A stretch of 64,000 bases of DNA from Eutreptiella sp. 'Long Island Sound 2002'. Taxonomy: Eukaryota; Euglenozoa; Euglenophyceae; Eutreptiales; Eutreptiaceae. Where the stretch lies: the NCBI GenBank assembly GCA_964036045.1, contig OZ038380.1, positions 173,341,529 to 173,405,528 on the forward strand. The letters are read 5' to 3'. The notes under the pieces were generated by a model. It had not been told where the DNA came from. It did not search any database and was given only the letters and a program-made list of their open reading frames with translations. The position numbers were made by a program, and so were the translations under genes. Shown in pieces: positions 62,684 through 64,000 of the stretch (positions are counted from its first letter, which is position 1; every line of letters begins with the position of its first letter).

Positions 62684-64000
62684 ACTAGCGATGGTCCATG
62701 CGGAGTTCATCTGACATATGTACAAGCGAAGGCATATGTACATTGTAGACATGCCGTTTCAGGAACGATCACTGACAAGGCACATGTATACCACAAGATC
62801 CATATGACCAAAGGAAAACCAGCGTCAACTAGGGCAAAACCACTGCTCAATCCATTTAGCTGAGGCATTACATGGCATGCGACAGCAAAGGCTGCCAAGG
62901 CCATTGCGGCATAACATAACAGGCTGATGTAGCCACAAAATAACAAGATGAGCAAGAGACAAAGCAATCACTTGGCAACAAGGGATATATTACCATCCAA
63001 AACAGAAAAGAGCGGCTCACCCATTGTCCATAGCCGCGGATCTCCGCGAGGGGCATTCAACAGTTGTGCATAGCAGTCACTCGGCCTCACAACAGCAAAA
63101 CACGAAGACCACCCAAAGGACGAGCAAGGCAACAAAGCACCGAGTGGAACGGGCGACACGGCACCCCCACAAAATCCTGATTTGAAAAATACAACATGAG
63201 AGGCAAGAAACCATGGCAAGACTTCAATCCACGCTTAGGCCGGAGACTAGTGAACAACCTTGTGACATGATACAAAGCACGAAGTGTCGTCTTGAGATAT
63301 GTGTGTGTTGAAGACAGTGTGAAGTTAAAAACGCATCGTTTGTGTGGTATGTCCGAGTCTTGAAAGTGTGCAACAGTGCAAGCAATGTCACCCCGATTGA
63401 TTCAATCGGAACTCGTTCCTGAGGAAGATAAAGCCTTACCTCCTGGGCAGGTCTAAGTAGGAGCCATCGTGTGGGAACATTAGCTACCACATTGTTTTGG
63501 TAGGCCTCTCATCCGATTCTTCGGTTCTTGCTCCAACTGGGGAGCCGTCGGTTCGGCACAGGAAGTAGCATTCCTCGGCAGTTGCGCAGTGGGAGTATTG
63601 AAGGCATGCGCCCCTCTCAACACTCCATGTGAACGTAGAAAATGATGAAGAGATGGTTCACTATGTGTTTGCGGATTCAAGTGCTTACCGGCGTATCTTT
63701 CCCGGGACCCTGTAGGTACCCGGCAAGTGGTCCTCCTCTCCCTGCACGCCCACCCTCCCTTTGGATCTTGTCTCTTGCCTCATGATCATGATCACGATCT
63801 ATTGGGCTTTATTGGCGACCTATCAGTCAGAGTCGCCGGTAGCCATGCCTGGTGGTATGTGCCCATGGGATGAAAACTGCCGGCGACCATCTGAAACACT
63901 TGACGCCTGTGGTGTTTCGGCAAGTACACTTGAAGGGGGGGGGGGGGCAGCTTGAACCCCCTCGTGAGCCCCAAGCTACCCCCACAGGCTACTCCCCAGA

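Overview
This is nuclear DNA of a photosynthetic eukaryote, probably an alga. Two things point there: a spliced gene for a homogentisate prenyltransferase of plastid prenylquinone synthesis, and GT-AG introns. There is no bacterial gene organisation. I cannot name the lineage. Most of the window is repeats and transposons, and only two host genes are clear: a three-C2-domain protein (48.1-49.3 kb) and the prenyltransferase (55.25-58.0 kb).

Layout. 1-7.1 kb is satellite-like: an 83-bp minisatellite with an inverted block, a TTTAGACCC-rich array, decayed GC-rich coding fragments, and a ~190-bp segment present at both 1 and 6864, which suggests a ~6.86-kb tandem unit. 8.29-23.09 kb reads best as a three-level nest. 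The outer level is a piggyBac-like element with long inverted ends and an intact two-exon gene. Into its right end a Penelope-like retroelement (minus strand) inserted, leaving a 17-bp direct repeat. Into that element's reverse transcriptase frame a second, internally deleted piggyBac-like element inserted. 25.38-25.86 kb is a TA-flanked MITE. 26.14-32.08 kb is a complete Penelope-like element of the permuted type (GIY-YIG domain upstream of the RT), with a zinc-knuckle ORF1 and identical 136-bp terminal direct repeats, each holding a hammerhead ribozyme. 32-48 kb is mostly anonymous DNA with microsatellites, exon-like open stretches with good splice sites, and an inverted-repeat element. 58-64 kb is anonymous apart from a broken PIF/Harbinger-like transposase with a B-box-like fragment, and simple repeats.

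How it fits together. Both piggyBac-like elements place the transposase as the last exon of a longer protein that begins with a shared, otherwise unrecognised N-terminal region. In the outer element the single intron is made of tandem copies of the element's own terminal repeat. In the inner element six of the seven introns share another repeat family, also seen at both element ends. The likely unusual system is therefore a transposon family whose terminal repeats double as introns. The Penelope-like family adds a ribozyme in type II order and a YxDN catalytic box in the RT, seen in both copies.
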